A stretch of 20,525 nucleotides of DNA from a virus: the IMG/VR virus record IMGVR_UViG_3300044516_000719, positions 1-20,525 of that record, one strand, 5' to 3'. The position numbers were made by a program, and so were the translations under genes. Of this stretch, positions 1-6,655 are shown one piece after another (position 1 is the stretch's first letter; every line of letters begins with the position of its first letter). The notes beneath the pieces are model-generated. The model made no database searches. It was not told the origin of the DNA and saw only the letters and a program-made list of their open reading frames with translations.

Positions 1-1
1 T

Positions 2-190
2 CAAAATAACTTTTTCAATGAAAAGGATGTCTTAGGTGTCAAGGATGCTTATAGATTTCTATCTTGGTTGGACTTGAGTAGTTTCCAATTAACACTTCCA
101 GAAGTCCATCTTTTATTAAAGACTGGTGTTTGTGGGGAGCACACCTTGGTTATCACGCCTTGTGATATGGTTTCTGATCTGCTTGTGTAG
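2..190 (+). CDS. 3' end of an unknown protein (start lies outside the window)
   Basis: An open frame enters from the left edge and runs 62 codons to a TAG at 188-190. The visible end reads like real protein, with mixed charged and hydrophobic residues such as LPEVHLLLKTGVCGEH and a hydrophobic finish, DMVSDLLV. No family is recognised. It has the same strand and similar codon choice (GGT, GTT, GAT rich) as the genes after it, which supports a real gene end. About 170 bases without a gene separate it from the next gene, unusually wide for this tightly packed window, so it may close a separate transcription unit. The rest of the gene is needed to identify it. Confidence 0.5.
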   Translation, partial: QNNFFNEKDVLGVKDAYRFLSWLDLSSFQLTLPEVHLLLKTGVCGEHTLVITPCDMVSDLLV

Positions 191-221
191 GAAGGTTTGA
201 GTTGATTAGATTGTGGTGTGT

Positions 222-233
222 ATCAATATTGAT
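222..233. promoter_or_regulatory. 12-base perfect palindrome, possible operator
   Basis: ATCAATATTGAT is a perfect palindrome in the gene-free stretch 191-359 before the deaminase gene. A loose promoter reading (TTGATT at 202-207, 17-base spacer, AATATT at 225-230) would put the palindrome over the -10 box, as an operator often sits. Both box matches are weak, so this is only a suggestion. Confidence 0.2.
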
Positions 234-251
234 CTGTACACTATCAATCTT

Positions 252-287
252 CACACTAGGCGCATCGTTGGTATGCGCTTTGGTGTG
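252..287 (+). promoter_or_regulatory. Hairpin in the leader before the dCMP deaminase gene
   Basis: CACAC (252-256) pairs with GTGTG (283-287), and GCGCAT (260-265) pairs with ATGCGC (273-278). This gives 11 pairs with an internal bulge and a 7-base loop. It is GC-rich for this genome. No clean T run follows, only scattered T-rich sequence, so it could be a weak terminator for the upstream gene or a leader structure. Apart from this hairpin and the nearby palindrome, nothing else is seen in 191-359. Confidence 0.35.
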
Positions 288-359
288 TTCGATTGTTTTG
301 GTGTCTTTCAGTTTGGGGTTTGGGAAGTTTTTCGAATTAGTTAGCAATGGGGAGTTTAA

Positions 360-830
360 ATGGCATCGCAATATGAGTTAGATCACACGTACATGAAAAT
401 GGCTATAGCAATGGCTAGTTTATCCAATGGTGTTAGATCAAAAGTTGGTGCTGTGGCAGTTACCAAGAACGGTGTTGTCTTGACCGGAGTTAACGGATTA
501 CCGAAACAGTTAGGAAATGTGCTTGAGGTCGAAGAGTATAGTAGTGAGCTGTTTGGGTCTGAACCTCGGTTGGTTACTAAACCAGAAGTAATCCATGCGG
601 AAGAGAATGTAATTCTTAAGGCTGCCCGTGAAGGAGTCTCCTTGATTGATTCAACTTTCTACATCACATTATCAACCTGTGTACATTGTGCCTCCCAGCT
701 TCTAAGCCTTGGTGTTGCACGTGTTGTGTATCTAAATGAATACAGAATTACAACAGGAGTTGACATTTTGAAACAATCAGGTATGATAGTTGACAAATTG
801 GAATTTAGAATGGTGGGATATAACGAATGA
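360..830 (+). CDS. Deoxycytidylate (dCMP) deaminase family protein
   Basis: Zinc-dependent deaminase that probably converts dCMP to dUMP, the substrate of the thymidylate synthase further along this window. The 156-residue length is normal for the family. The zinc and catalytic signature is visible: H79-A-E81 (IHAEEN) and the cysteine pair C107/C110 (TCVHCA). The residue before the first cysteine is Thr rather than the usual Pro. The ATG at 360 follows a GGGGAG SD with normal spacing. The gene overlaps the next by four bases (ATGA), so the two are probably translationally coupled. The fold is shared by cytidine and other deaminases, so the exact substrate is inferred from the size, the CxxC form and the presence of thyA. 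Confidence 0.85.
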   Translation: MASQYELDHTYMKMAIAMASLSNGVRSKVGAVAVTKNGVVLTGVNGLPKQLGNVLEVEEYSSELFGSEPRLVTKPEVIHAEENVILKAAREGVSLIDSTFYITLSTCVHCASQLLSLGVARVVYLNEYRITTGVDILKQSGMIVDKLEFRMVGYNE

Positions 831-1273
831 GTTTAAATATGATTCGAACACGTAGTTTAGCAAGTCGATATCATTTTGGTCAAAAATATGGTGAGTTAGA
901 TTATTTTAACTACCATATTTGTGGTGTAGCACAATCATTAGAAACTTGTGGTTACTCTACTGATCATGTTTTGACTGGATATCTGCATGATATTTTGGAA
1001 GACACAGATTGTCGTGAGGATGAAATCTCTGATGTTGCTGGTTTTGCTGTATTGGATGCAGTCATTGCTTTAACTAAGTGTTATTACGGTGAGGAGTCTC
1101 GACGTGATTATTTGAAACGTGTTGCTAAAAATGAAATTGCACGTGATGTCAAAATGCATGATATGTCTTTCAACATGCTAAATTGCTACAAGGAAGGTCG
1201 AATTGGGAAGATGTCTAAATACATGGCAGATATTCGAACCTTGAATGAATTTATTAAGGAGGAAACAAATTAA
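827..1273 (+). CDS. Small HD-domain hydrolase, SpoT/MESH1-like
   Basis: A 148-residue all-HD protein. Metal-site residues of the SpoT/MESH1 hydrolase group can be placed: H30, H54-D55 in LHDILEDT with E58 and D59, and a later D112 in KMHDMSFNM, where the family usually has K-ADR/K-x-N. The LHD-x-x-EDT block is typical of (p)ppGpp hydrolases. No synthetase, TGS or ACT domain is present, so if active it would only degrade. The likely role is hydrolysis of alarmone or another nucleotide in the infected cell. Other HD phosphohydrolases acting on dNMPs or dNTPs cannot be excluded. It is coupled to the deaminase gene by an ATGA overlap and followed at once by the primase-helicase gene. Confidence 0.65.
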   Translation: MSLNMIRTRSLASRYHFGQKYGELDYFNYHICGVAQSLETCGYSTDHVLTGYLHDILEDTDCREDEISDVAGFAVLDAVIALTKCYYGEESRRDYLKRVAKNEIARDVKMHDMSFNMLNCYKEGRIGKMSKYMADIRTLNEFIKEETN

Positions 1274-3337
1274 GTGTCTGAGATTTATAACGAAGGTTTC
1301 ATTGTAGAAGATTTTCACGGTACAGATTTATCACACATTGATTTTCAACATGAGCATAAAACTCAATGTCCGAAGTGTGCCGAGAATGGAGGTGATAACT
1401 CAGGTGATAATTTACATGTTTACGGTTTGGATGATAATGGTGAGCCACTCGGTGCAAAATGTTTTACTTGTGATTTCAAAGTACCAAGTATGGCTCATGA
1501 ACGAGACAAGGCTTCTGGTGGTTTTGCTGCTGCTCAACCAACCAAATCTTTTAGCAACAACACACTTCGAGCAAAGGTTAAGCGAAAACCGGATGATCTT
1601 GATGCGAAACGCTTAACTGTACAGCAAATTGCAGACATCAACTCGAAGTCCGTAGATAAGCTGCCAATTAAATATCGTGGTCTACAGCGTTATAACAAGA
1701 TCATGGAGAAGATTGGTGTACGTTGGGTTATTGGTAAAGATCATACTGGTAATGATGTTGTTGAAAAAATGCTATTCCCTGTTTATTACTTCAATGGTGA
1801 TAAGCGTGAATTAGTTGGTTATCGAGTTCGTGTGGCCTACAAGAATGGTCATCCAGAAAAAGATTTCTATGTACAGGGTTACTGTGGTATCGATGGTGCT
1901 GAACTGATTGGTAAGTCATATAATCCCAAGATTGCTGACACTCTAATCGTTGTTGGTGGTGAGGTTGACTTAATCACTACTATGGGTGCTGTTGAGGATA
2001 TCATGGCACGATACAAGGCTCACAGTATTAACGTGGTGTCTGTTATTAATGGTGAGAAGAGTTTAGCGGAATCATTGAAGGCTGATTATGACTGGGTTGT
2101 GTCTCACAACAAGATCATTTTAGCAATGGACAATGATAAAGCTGGTCAAGATGCAATTGATGAGGCTTTGAAGATTCTACCAACTGAACAGTGTTATGCT
2201 GCAAACTTTGGTAACTACAAAGATCCTAACTCATACGGCTTAGAAGTTGATCAATTAAAGAATGACATTTACTGGAAAGTTCAACCATTTGATGACTTTG
2301 GTTACATGGGTGCTGATGAACTGTTTGATGAAGGTTTACGTGTCTTAGAACAAGACAAGATTCCTTTACCTGACTTCCTTAGCGATCTGAAACCATACTT
2401 TACAGATGGTGCCATTGGTCTTGGTGAATGGGTAAACATCATTGCAGGTACATCAACTGGTAAGTCAACCATTATTGATGCATGGAAAGATGCGTGGATC
2501 GGATTGTCACCATATAAGCAAGCAGTTAACTCATTTGAAGCCTCTAGTGGTCGCTACGGCATCAAAGAAGTATCCGCTATGGCAGGTAGGAACATCTCGC
2601 AAATCGCTGGTAAAGAAGCTCGTATCGACTTCTACAAAGCGTTGCGTGAAGACTACATGAATCGTGTCCTTGGTGAAGATGGAAAACCGAAGTTCTACTT
2701 TGTTTCTAGTATTCCGAAGAGTATTGATCAGTTTAAGAAAATGCTTCTGCGATTGGTTAAGGTTGAAGGTGTTGGTGTTGTCTGGATCGATCCGGCATTG
2801 TCTTTGAAGGCAATGTGTGAATCAATGAAGGACTTTGATGACTTGTTAACTTGGATTGACCAAACTATCCGGTTAGAGCACAACACTACGATCATCACTG
2901 TACAGCACACTCGTAAAAACTTATCTAGTGGTAAGAATGCCTCTCAAGGTGGCGAGTTGTCGGAAGAGGATGGTGAAGGTAGTCGTATGCTTATTTCATT
3001 GGCAACTATCAACATCGGTATTGAGCGTAACAAAGAAAGTGAAGATGAGGTAGTTAGAAACACCACACTGATCTCTCTGTTCAAGAACCGTCCAGATAGT
3101 CGTACAGGTCGAAATATTGCTCGATTGTTTTATCGTTACAAGGCTAACCGACTGTACCCATTCAGTGTTGCAGCTCAACATGGTTTCTTCGCTAGTGATA
3201 GTGAAACAACTGTTGAAGAGTTAGCACAGGTTGAGGATGTTGGTTATTCAATTGCTAATGTGACAACCAGTATGGAAGAACATGAGGCATCTGCAAAGTC
3301 AGAATATGTTGAAGATGATGTGGATTTACCTTGGTAA
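1274..3337 (+). CDS. Primase-helicase, T7 gp4-like
   Basis: Bifunctional replication protein of 687 residues. From the N terminus: a zinc-binding domain with C32/C35 and C63/C66; a TOPRIM primase core with E230 (GGEVDLIT) and D286-x-D288 (MDNDKAG); and a RecA/DnaB-type helicase with Walker A GTSTGKST (392-399), Walker B WIDP around D506, a VQH motif (543-545), and a likely arginine finger in FKNRPDSRTGR (603-613). The order matches T7 gp4. The C-terminal tail is acidic and ends in LPW. The start is GTG directly after the previous stop; AGGAGG at 1257-1262 lies 11 bases upstream, slightly far. Expected to unwind the fork and lay down primers for the polymerase encoded next. Confidence 0.93.
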   Translation: MSEIYNEGFIVEDFHGTDLSHIDFQHEHKTQCPKCAENGGDNSGDNLHVYGLDDNGEPLGAKCFTCDFKVPSMAHERDKASGGFAAAQPTKSFSNNTLRAKVKRKPDDLDAKRLTVQQIADINSKSVDKLPIKYRGLQRYNKIMEKIGVRWVIGKDHTGNDVVEKMLFPVYYFNGDKRELVGYRVRVAYKNGHPEKDFYVQGYCGIDGAELIGKSYNPKIADTLIVVGGEVDLITTMGAVEDIMARYKAHSINVVSVINGEKSLAESLKADYDWVVSHNKIILAMDNDKAGQDAIDEALKILPTEQCYAANFGNYKDPNSYGLEVDQLKNDIYWKVQPFDDFGYMGADELFDEGLRVLEQDKIPLPDFLSDLKPYFTDGAIGLGEWVNIIAGTSTGKSTIIDAWKDAWIGLSPYKQAVNSFEASSGRYGIKEVSAMAGRNISQIAGKEARIDFYKALREDYMNRVLGEDGKPKFYFVSSIPKSIDQFKKMLLRLVKVEGVGVVWIDPALSLKAMCESMKDFDDLLTWIDQTIRLEHNTTIITVQHTRKNLSSGKNASQGGELSEEDGEGSRMLISLATINIGIERNKESEDEVVRNTTLISLFKNRPDSRTGRNIARLFYRYKANRLYPFSVAAQHGFFASDSETTVEELAQVEDVGYSIANVTTSMEEHEASAKSEYVEDDVDLPW

Positions 3338-3365
3338 TCCATTGTAAATATTGTTAGAGTTCTGT

Positions 3366-3395
3366 AAGATGTAGGGAATGAGTTTTCTACATCTT
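3366..3395 (+). promoter_or_regulatory. Stem-loop in the DNA polymerase leader
   Basis: AAGATGTAG (3366-3374) and CTACATCTT (3387-3395) form a perfect 9-pair stem with a 12-base loop, ending 9 bases before the GGAGG ribosome-binding site of the polymerase gene. No T run follows, so it does not look like a terminator. The position suits control of translation. Family B phage polymerases such as T4 gp43 are known to repress their own mRNA through a hairpin near the ribosome-binding site; that this is one is inference. The element GTTAGAGTT just upstream (3353-3361) recurs before the gene at 11193. Confidence 0.5.
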
Positions 3396-3414
3396 GATTT
3401 ATATGGAGGATAAA

Positions 3415-5607
3415 TTGACAGATAAAAGATTTTTCGAAACGGATTGGATATTTGACTTAGAAACTTATCCAAACTTTTTCAGTTGTGCAGCTATGAAAGC
3501 TGATGGTACACAGGAGCAGGTTTATGAGATCTCAGATCGGAAGAATGAGACTGAGGATTTATTAAACTTTCTTCGCAAAATGAAGAGTGAGGGTTGTCGA
3601 ATGGTTGGGTTTAACAACCTTGGATTTGACTATCCTATTATTCATTGGATCTTACAGAAAGCAGTTAGAGCAAAACGAGCCAACAAAACATTGAAGTTGA
3701 AAGCATCTCAATTGTATGATCAGGCTCAAAAGGTTATTGATAGTAGCAAAGATGATGGCTTTGGTTCAACCATTCGTGATGCCGATGTGATTATTCCACA
3801 AGTTGATTTATTTAAACTGAATCATTTTGATAACAAGGCAAAACGTACATCGTTAAAACTTCTTGAGTTCAACATGCGATCTAACAACATTGAGGATCTT
3901 CCTTATGCTGTTGGTACGGTGTTAGATGATAATGAAAAAGATGAGGTAATTAACTATAACTTCAATGACGTAAAGGAAACATTGGCTTTCTATTATCACT
4001 GTTATGATTCACTGGCTTTTCGTCAAGATTTAACAGCTAAGTATGGGTTCGATTGTACAAACTTGAACGACACCAAGATTGGTGAAAAGTTCTTTATGCA
4101 GCGAATCGAAATGCAAAATCCATATGCTTTCTATGAACCTACTGGTGATGGTAAGCGTAAAATGCGTCAGACTAAGCGTAGTTCAATCAGTATTAAGGAT
4201 TGCATCTTCCCATATATTCAGTTCTCAAAGCCTGAATTTAACGCTGTTAAGGCGTGGATGGAGAAGCAAATCATTACTGAGACATCTGGTGTGTTCAGTG
4301 ACATTGAAGAGCATTTACTAGGTGAGGAGTTAGCCAAGTACGCTGAGATGGTAACAAAGAGAGCAATCTTTAAGAATCCATCGAAGGTAAATGGTAAAGG
4401 TGTTGCTCAGAATGATTTTGATTTGGATAATCCAGAACATGTCAATCAGTTACAGTTAGCTAAAGAGGAGTTTTTGAAACTTCATCCGAAGGCTTGGTTT
4501 GAGGAAACTCGACTTCCGGTTAAGACTCAGAATCGTGTGAAGCTTACAGGCTTTTATCGAATGGCTGAAACCTTGAACGTTGTCATTGATGGGTTCCGGT
4601 ATGACTTTGGTGTTGGTGGTATTCACGGATCTGCACAAGGATCTGTACATGCTAAGAAGGGTTGGAGGATTATCGACCTTGACGTTGCATCATATTACCC
4701 GAACATGGCGATTGCAAACCGTGTGTATCCAGAGCATTTAGGTGAATCATTCTGTGATTCATATGAAGCGTTTTATAAGGAGCGTGGGAACTATGCAAAA
4801 GGTACTGGTGAAAACTTAGCAATCAAACTTGGTCTAAACGCCACGTATGGTAACTCTAACAACAAGTTCTCTCCGTTTTATGATCCTAAGTACACCATGA
4901 CAATCACCATTGGTGGTCAGTTAAGTTTGTGTATGTTGATGGAGCGTTTACGCATGGTTGCAGGTATCAAGTTGATTCAATGTAATACGGATGGTTTCAC
5001 CTTCTATGTGAAGGATGAGAAGATGGATGTCATGCGAGACAATGTGAAGCGTTGGGAAGGTGTCACTGGCCTGACGATGGAAGAGGCTGAATATTCTAGT
5101 ATGTATCTTCGAGATGTGAACAATTACATCGGTGTTTACACCAATGGTAAATTGAAGCAGAAAGGAGCCTATGAATACAAGGATTTAGCTTGGCATAAGA
5201 ATATGTCTGCTCTTGTGGTGCCTATGGCTGTTGAATCTGAATTGATGGGTCGAGATAGTTCAACTGAATTTATCTACAAACATCGTGATCCTTTCGACTT
5301 CATGTTGAGAACAAAGGTGGATCGTAGTTCAAGATTGATTTTGGTTACGGGTGATGTCACTGAGGAGCAGCAGCGTATTTGTCGTTACTACCCATCTGTA
5401 CAAGGTGGAAAACTTATCAAAGTGATGAAACCTTTGAAAGAGGATGGTGAGGATCGATTCATGGCAATGGAAGCTGAGTATGATGTTCGCACGTGTAATG
5501 ACATGTCTAAGTTCAATTGGGATGTTGATTATTCTTATTATGTCAATGAGGCAAATAAGTTATTAATTCCTTTTCAAACAGAGCTGTTCACTGAGTTGCA
5601 TAAATAA
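3415..5607 (+). CDS. DNA polymerase, family B, with 3'-5' exonuclease
   Basis: Replicative polymerase of 730 residues. The proofreading domain shows ExoI FDLET (D14, E16), ExoII NNLGFDYP and ExoIII YNFND. A GGIHG element sits at 401-405. Polymerase motifs follow: A, DVASYYPN (D423); B, KLGLNATYG (K471-G479); and C, CNTDGF (D526), where the usual first aspartate of DTD is Asn. Only 48 residues separate A and B and about 55 separate B and C. That leaves no room for a phi29-style TPR1 insertion, fitting a primase-dependent enzyme. The start is taken as TTG at 3415 because GGAGG lies 5 bases upstream; an upstream in-frame TTG (3394) and ATG (3403, inside the SD itself) are less likely. Confidence 0.9.
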   Translation: MTDKRFFETDWIFDLETYPNFFSCAAMKADGTQEQVYEISDRKNETEDLLNFLRKMKSEGCRMVGFNNLGFDYPIIHWILQKAVRAKRANKTLKLKASQLYDQAQKVIDSSKDDGFGSTIRDADVIIPQVDLFKLNHFDNKAKRTSLKLLEFNMRSNNIEDLPYAVGTVLDDNEKDEVINYNFNDVKETLAFYYHCYDSLAFRQDLTAKYGFDCTNLNDTKIGEKFFMQRIEMQNPYAFYEPTGDGKRKMRQTKRSSISIKDCIFPYIQFSKPEFNAVKAWMEKQIITETSGVFSDIEEHLLGEELAKYAEMVTKRAIFKNPSKVNGKGVAQNDFDLDNPEHVNQLQLAKEEFLKLHPKAWFEETRLPVKTQNRVKLTGFYRMAETLNVVIDGFRYDFGVGGIHGSAQGSVHAKKGWRIIDLDVASYYPNMAIANRVYPEHLGESFCDSYEAFYKERGNYAKGTGENLAIKLGLNATYGNSNNKFSPFYDPKYTMTITIGGQLSLCMLMERLRMVAGIKLIQCNTDGFTFYVKDEKMDVMRDNVKRWEGVTGLTMEEAEYSSMYLRDVNNYIGVYTNGKLKQKGAYEYKDLAWHKNMSALVVPMAVESELMGRDSSTEFIYKHRDPFDFMLRTKVDRSSRLILVTGDVTEEQQRICRYYPSVQGGKLIKVMKPLKEDGEDRFMAMEAEYDVRTCNDMSKFNWDVDYSYYVNEANKLLIPFQTELFTELHK

Positions 5608-5643
5608 TCAAGTGAATTTTACATAACTTTACACAAAAGTAGT

Positions 5644-5663
5644 TGATCTCATACAAAAGATCA
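5644..5663 (+). promoter_or_regulatory. Short inverted repeat between polymerase and next gene
   Basis: TGATCT (5644-5649) and AGATCA (5658-5663) form a 6-pair stem with an 8-base loop in the 90-base gap after the polymerase gene. It is AT-rich and has no T tract. It could be an operator or a minor leader structure. Nearby TTTACA (5628-5633) with TACAAA 18 bases later is only a weak promoter match. Confidence 0.25.
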
Positions 5664-5697
5664 CATATTATTACCTACATGGACTAGAGCACAAGGA

Positions 5698-5892
5698 GTG
5701 TGGAATGTTGGAAAGAGAATTTTTTTTCGCAAGCAATACTGCCATTTCTCTGTTGGAGATAAAGGTCAGGTGGTTGAAGTCATCCAATGTGAATGTTGCG
5801 AAGAACCTCTAGTCATATGTCGGGTGGTTGATAATAAGAACTCTAAGTTCATATGGATTGAACAGGGTTCTTTGGAGGAATTAATTCAATAG
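5698..5892 (+). CDS. Small unknown protein with a T8 run near its start
   Basis: The 64-codon frame reads as plausible protein. The segment VGDKGQVVEVIQCECCEEPL followed by ICRVVDNKN looks like a small beta-barrel (KOW or SH3-like) and carries a CECC cluster. No family is assigned. The start is a problem: the in-frame GTG at 5698 overlaps the only good SD (AAGGAG, 5693-5698). The ideally spaced start, ATG at 5705, is in the next frame and meets a run of eight T at 5720-5727. Reading the T run as nine bases (slippage, or a miscounted base) would join that ATG start to the body. The gene ends two bases into the AGGAGG of the DUF3310 gene. Confidence 0.55.
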   Translation: MWNVGKRIFFRKQYCHFSVGDKGQVVEVIQCECCEEPLVICRVVDNKNSKFIWIEQGSLEELIQ

Positions 5893-5900
5893 GAGGAAGT

Positions 5901-6197
5901 TTGGAAGAATTCAATCGAGAGCAAGAAGGTTACAATCCTCTTGTTCCTCAAGTCGCTGGTAATCACTACAAGAATCGTGGTATTCAACCAATTGAGTATT
6001 CAGCTCGTAACGAGTTGAGTTTTTGTCAAGGTAATGTAATTAAATATATTACTCGTTATAAAGATAAGAACGGAATCGAAGATTTAGCAAAAGTTGTCCA
6101 CTACACCTTATTGGAAACATATTTTCAATATGGAATAGAGGGTAGCACCGAATTGAAAAATCGAATCTTGGAAATTTTAGGAGAAAAAGTTGAGTAA
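5901..6197 (+). CDS. DUF3310 family protein
   Basis: 98 residues with the hallmark pattern of DUF3310, small proteins common in phage nucleotide-metabolism and replication regions: NHYKNRGIQPIEY (21-33), then FCQGNVIKYITRYKDKNG (41-58), EDLAK and HYTLLETY. Some members are annotated as nucleotide kinase-related, but no reaction is established that I can rely on. No P-loop is visible. The start is TTG at 5901 behind a strong AGGAGG at 5891-5896 with 4-base spacing. Its stop overlaps the next small gene by 8 bases, so the cluster 5698-6559 is probably translated as a coupled set. Confidence 0.8.
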   Translation: MEEFNREQEGYNPLVPQVAGNHYKNRGIQPIEYSARNELSFCQGNVIKYITRYKDKNGIEDLAKVVHYTLLETYFQYGIEGSTELKNRILEILGEKVE

Positions 6198-6363
6198 TTC
6201 AAAGAAAGAAAAGTTGATTAAATATATCAATTTTCAACTAAATGATTTGAAGAATCAACATGAGGATTCAGAAATTAAACGTGGTGAATACTTGGCTCGA
6301 AAAGATGAACTTGAGTGCATGTTGACATTTGTTGATTCTATTTATGGAGGTGAAGATGAGTAA
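6190..6363 (+). CDS. 57-residue unknown protein
   Basis: A TTG-started frame that fits exactly between its neighbours: it overlaps the DUF3310 gene by 8 bases and the next gene by 8 bases (ATGAGTAA). The product starts MSNSKKEKLIKYINFQ and is rich in Lys and Glu, with a likely alpha-helical or coiled character through LNDLKNQHEDSEIKRGEY. It ends with IYGGEDE. No membrane segment and no known motif. The perfect nesting between overlapping stops and starts, and the absence of any other frame in this stretch, is the main support. The ribosome-binding site is not strong (AGGAG at 6179-6183, 6 bases upstream). Confidence 0.6.
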   Translation: MSNSKKEKLIKYINFQLNDLKNQHEDSEIKRGEYLARKDELECMLTFVDSIYGGEDE

Positions 6364-6559
6364 TAAAGTATTAGTAGATGAAGATGCCCTTCGTGATTTA
6401 ATTAAGGATTCTCATAAGTTGCTGCTTCTGGAAGAACATGGTTGTGATAACTGGTGTGGTTGGAGCGATGCCCTTCGCAATGAGGATGGTGAGTCATTCT
6501 GGAATTTCGAGGAAGAACTTGATGGTATTTCTGGCGATGGTTTGCTGAATTATTTATAA
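6356..6559 (+). CDS. 67-residue acidic unknown protein
   Basis: The start is ATG at 6356, 5 bases after GGAGG at 6346-6350. A longer in-frame start at 6329 would place the SD inside the gene and is rejected. The product begins MSNKVLVDEDALRDLIKD and contains a CDNWCGW segment, two Cys three residues apart flanked by Trp, followed by an acidic stretch (RNEDGESFWNFEEELDG). The Cys pair could be structural, but one pair alone does not make a zinc ribbon. No family recognised. Last gene before the hairpin cluster that leads the binding-protein gene. Confidence 0.65.
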   Translation: MSNKVLVDEDALRDLIKDSHKLLLLEEHGCDNWCGWSDALRNEDGESFWNFEEELDGISGDGLLNYL

Positions 6560-6564
6560 AGAAT

Positions 6565-6634
6565 TCTCAACATAGCGTTGAGAGAGTGTGAGTCTGTCAT
6601 AGTGACAGGAAATTATGTCTGATCATAGTGATCA
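6565..6634 (+). promoter_or_regulatory. Three tandem hairpins before the ssDNA-binding protein gene
   Basis: Three stem-loops follow each other: TCTCAAC/GTTGAGA (6565-6571, 6577-6583, loop ATAGC); CTGTCA/TGACAG (6594-6599, 6603-6608, loop TAG); TGATCA/TGATCA (6620-6625, 6629-6634, loop TAG). Stem sequences differ but each apex holds ATAG, and no T run follows any of them. They fill most of the 96-base gap, ending 7 bases before the GAGGA ribosome-binding site of the 6656 gene. They could be an RNA-binding site for autoregulation, RNA processing or mRNA stability elements. Confidence 0.6.
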
Positions 6635-6655
6635 TTAAAATGAGGAAAATAAAAT

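Noticed and set aside
3403-3405. ATG as the polymerase start
   Set aside because: This ATG overlaps the GGAGG ribosome-binding site, which is correctly spaced only for TTG at 3415.
3415-5607. T7-like family A DNA polymerase
   Set aside because: T7-type partners suggested it, but the motifs are DVASYYPN, KLGLNATYG and NTDG, which are family B forms.
5628-5657. Promoter TTTACA with TACAAA after the polymerase gene
   Set aside because: Spacer is 18 and both boxes are poor matches in AT-rich DNA; not distinguishable from chance.
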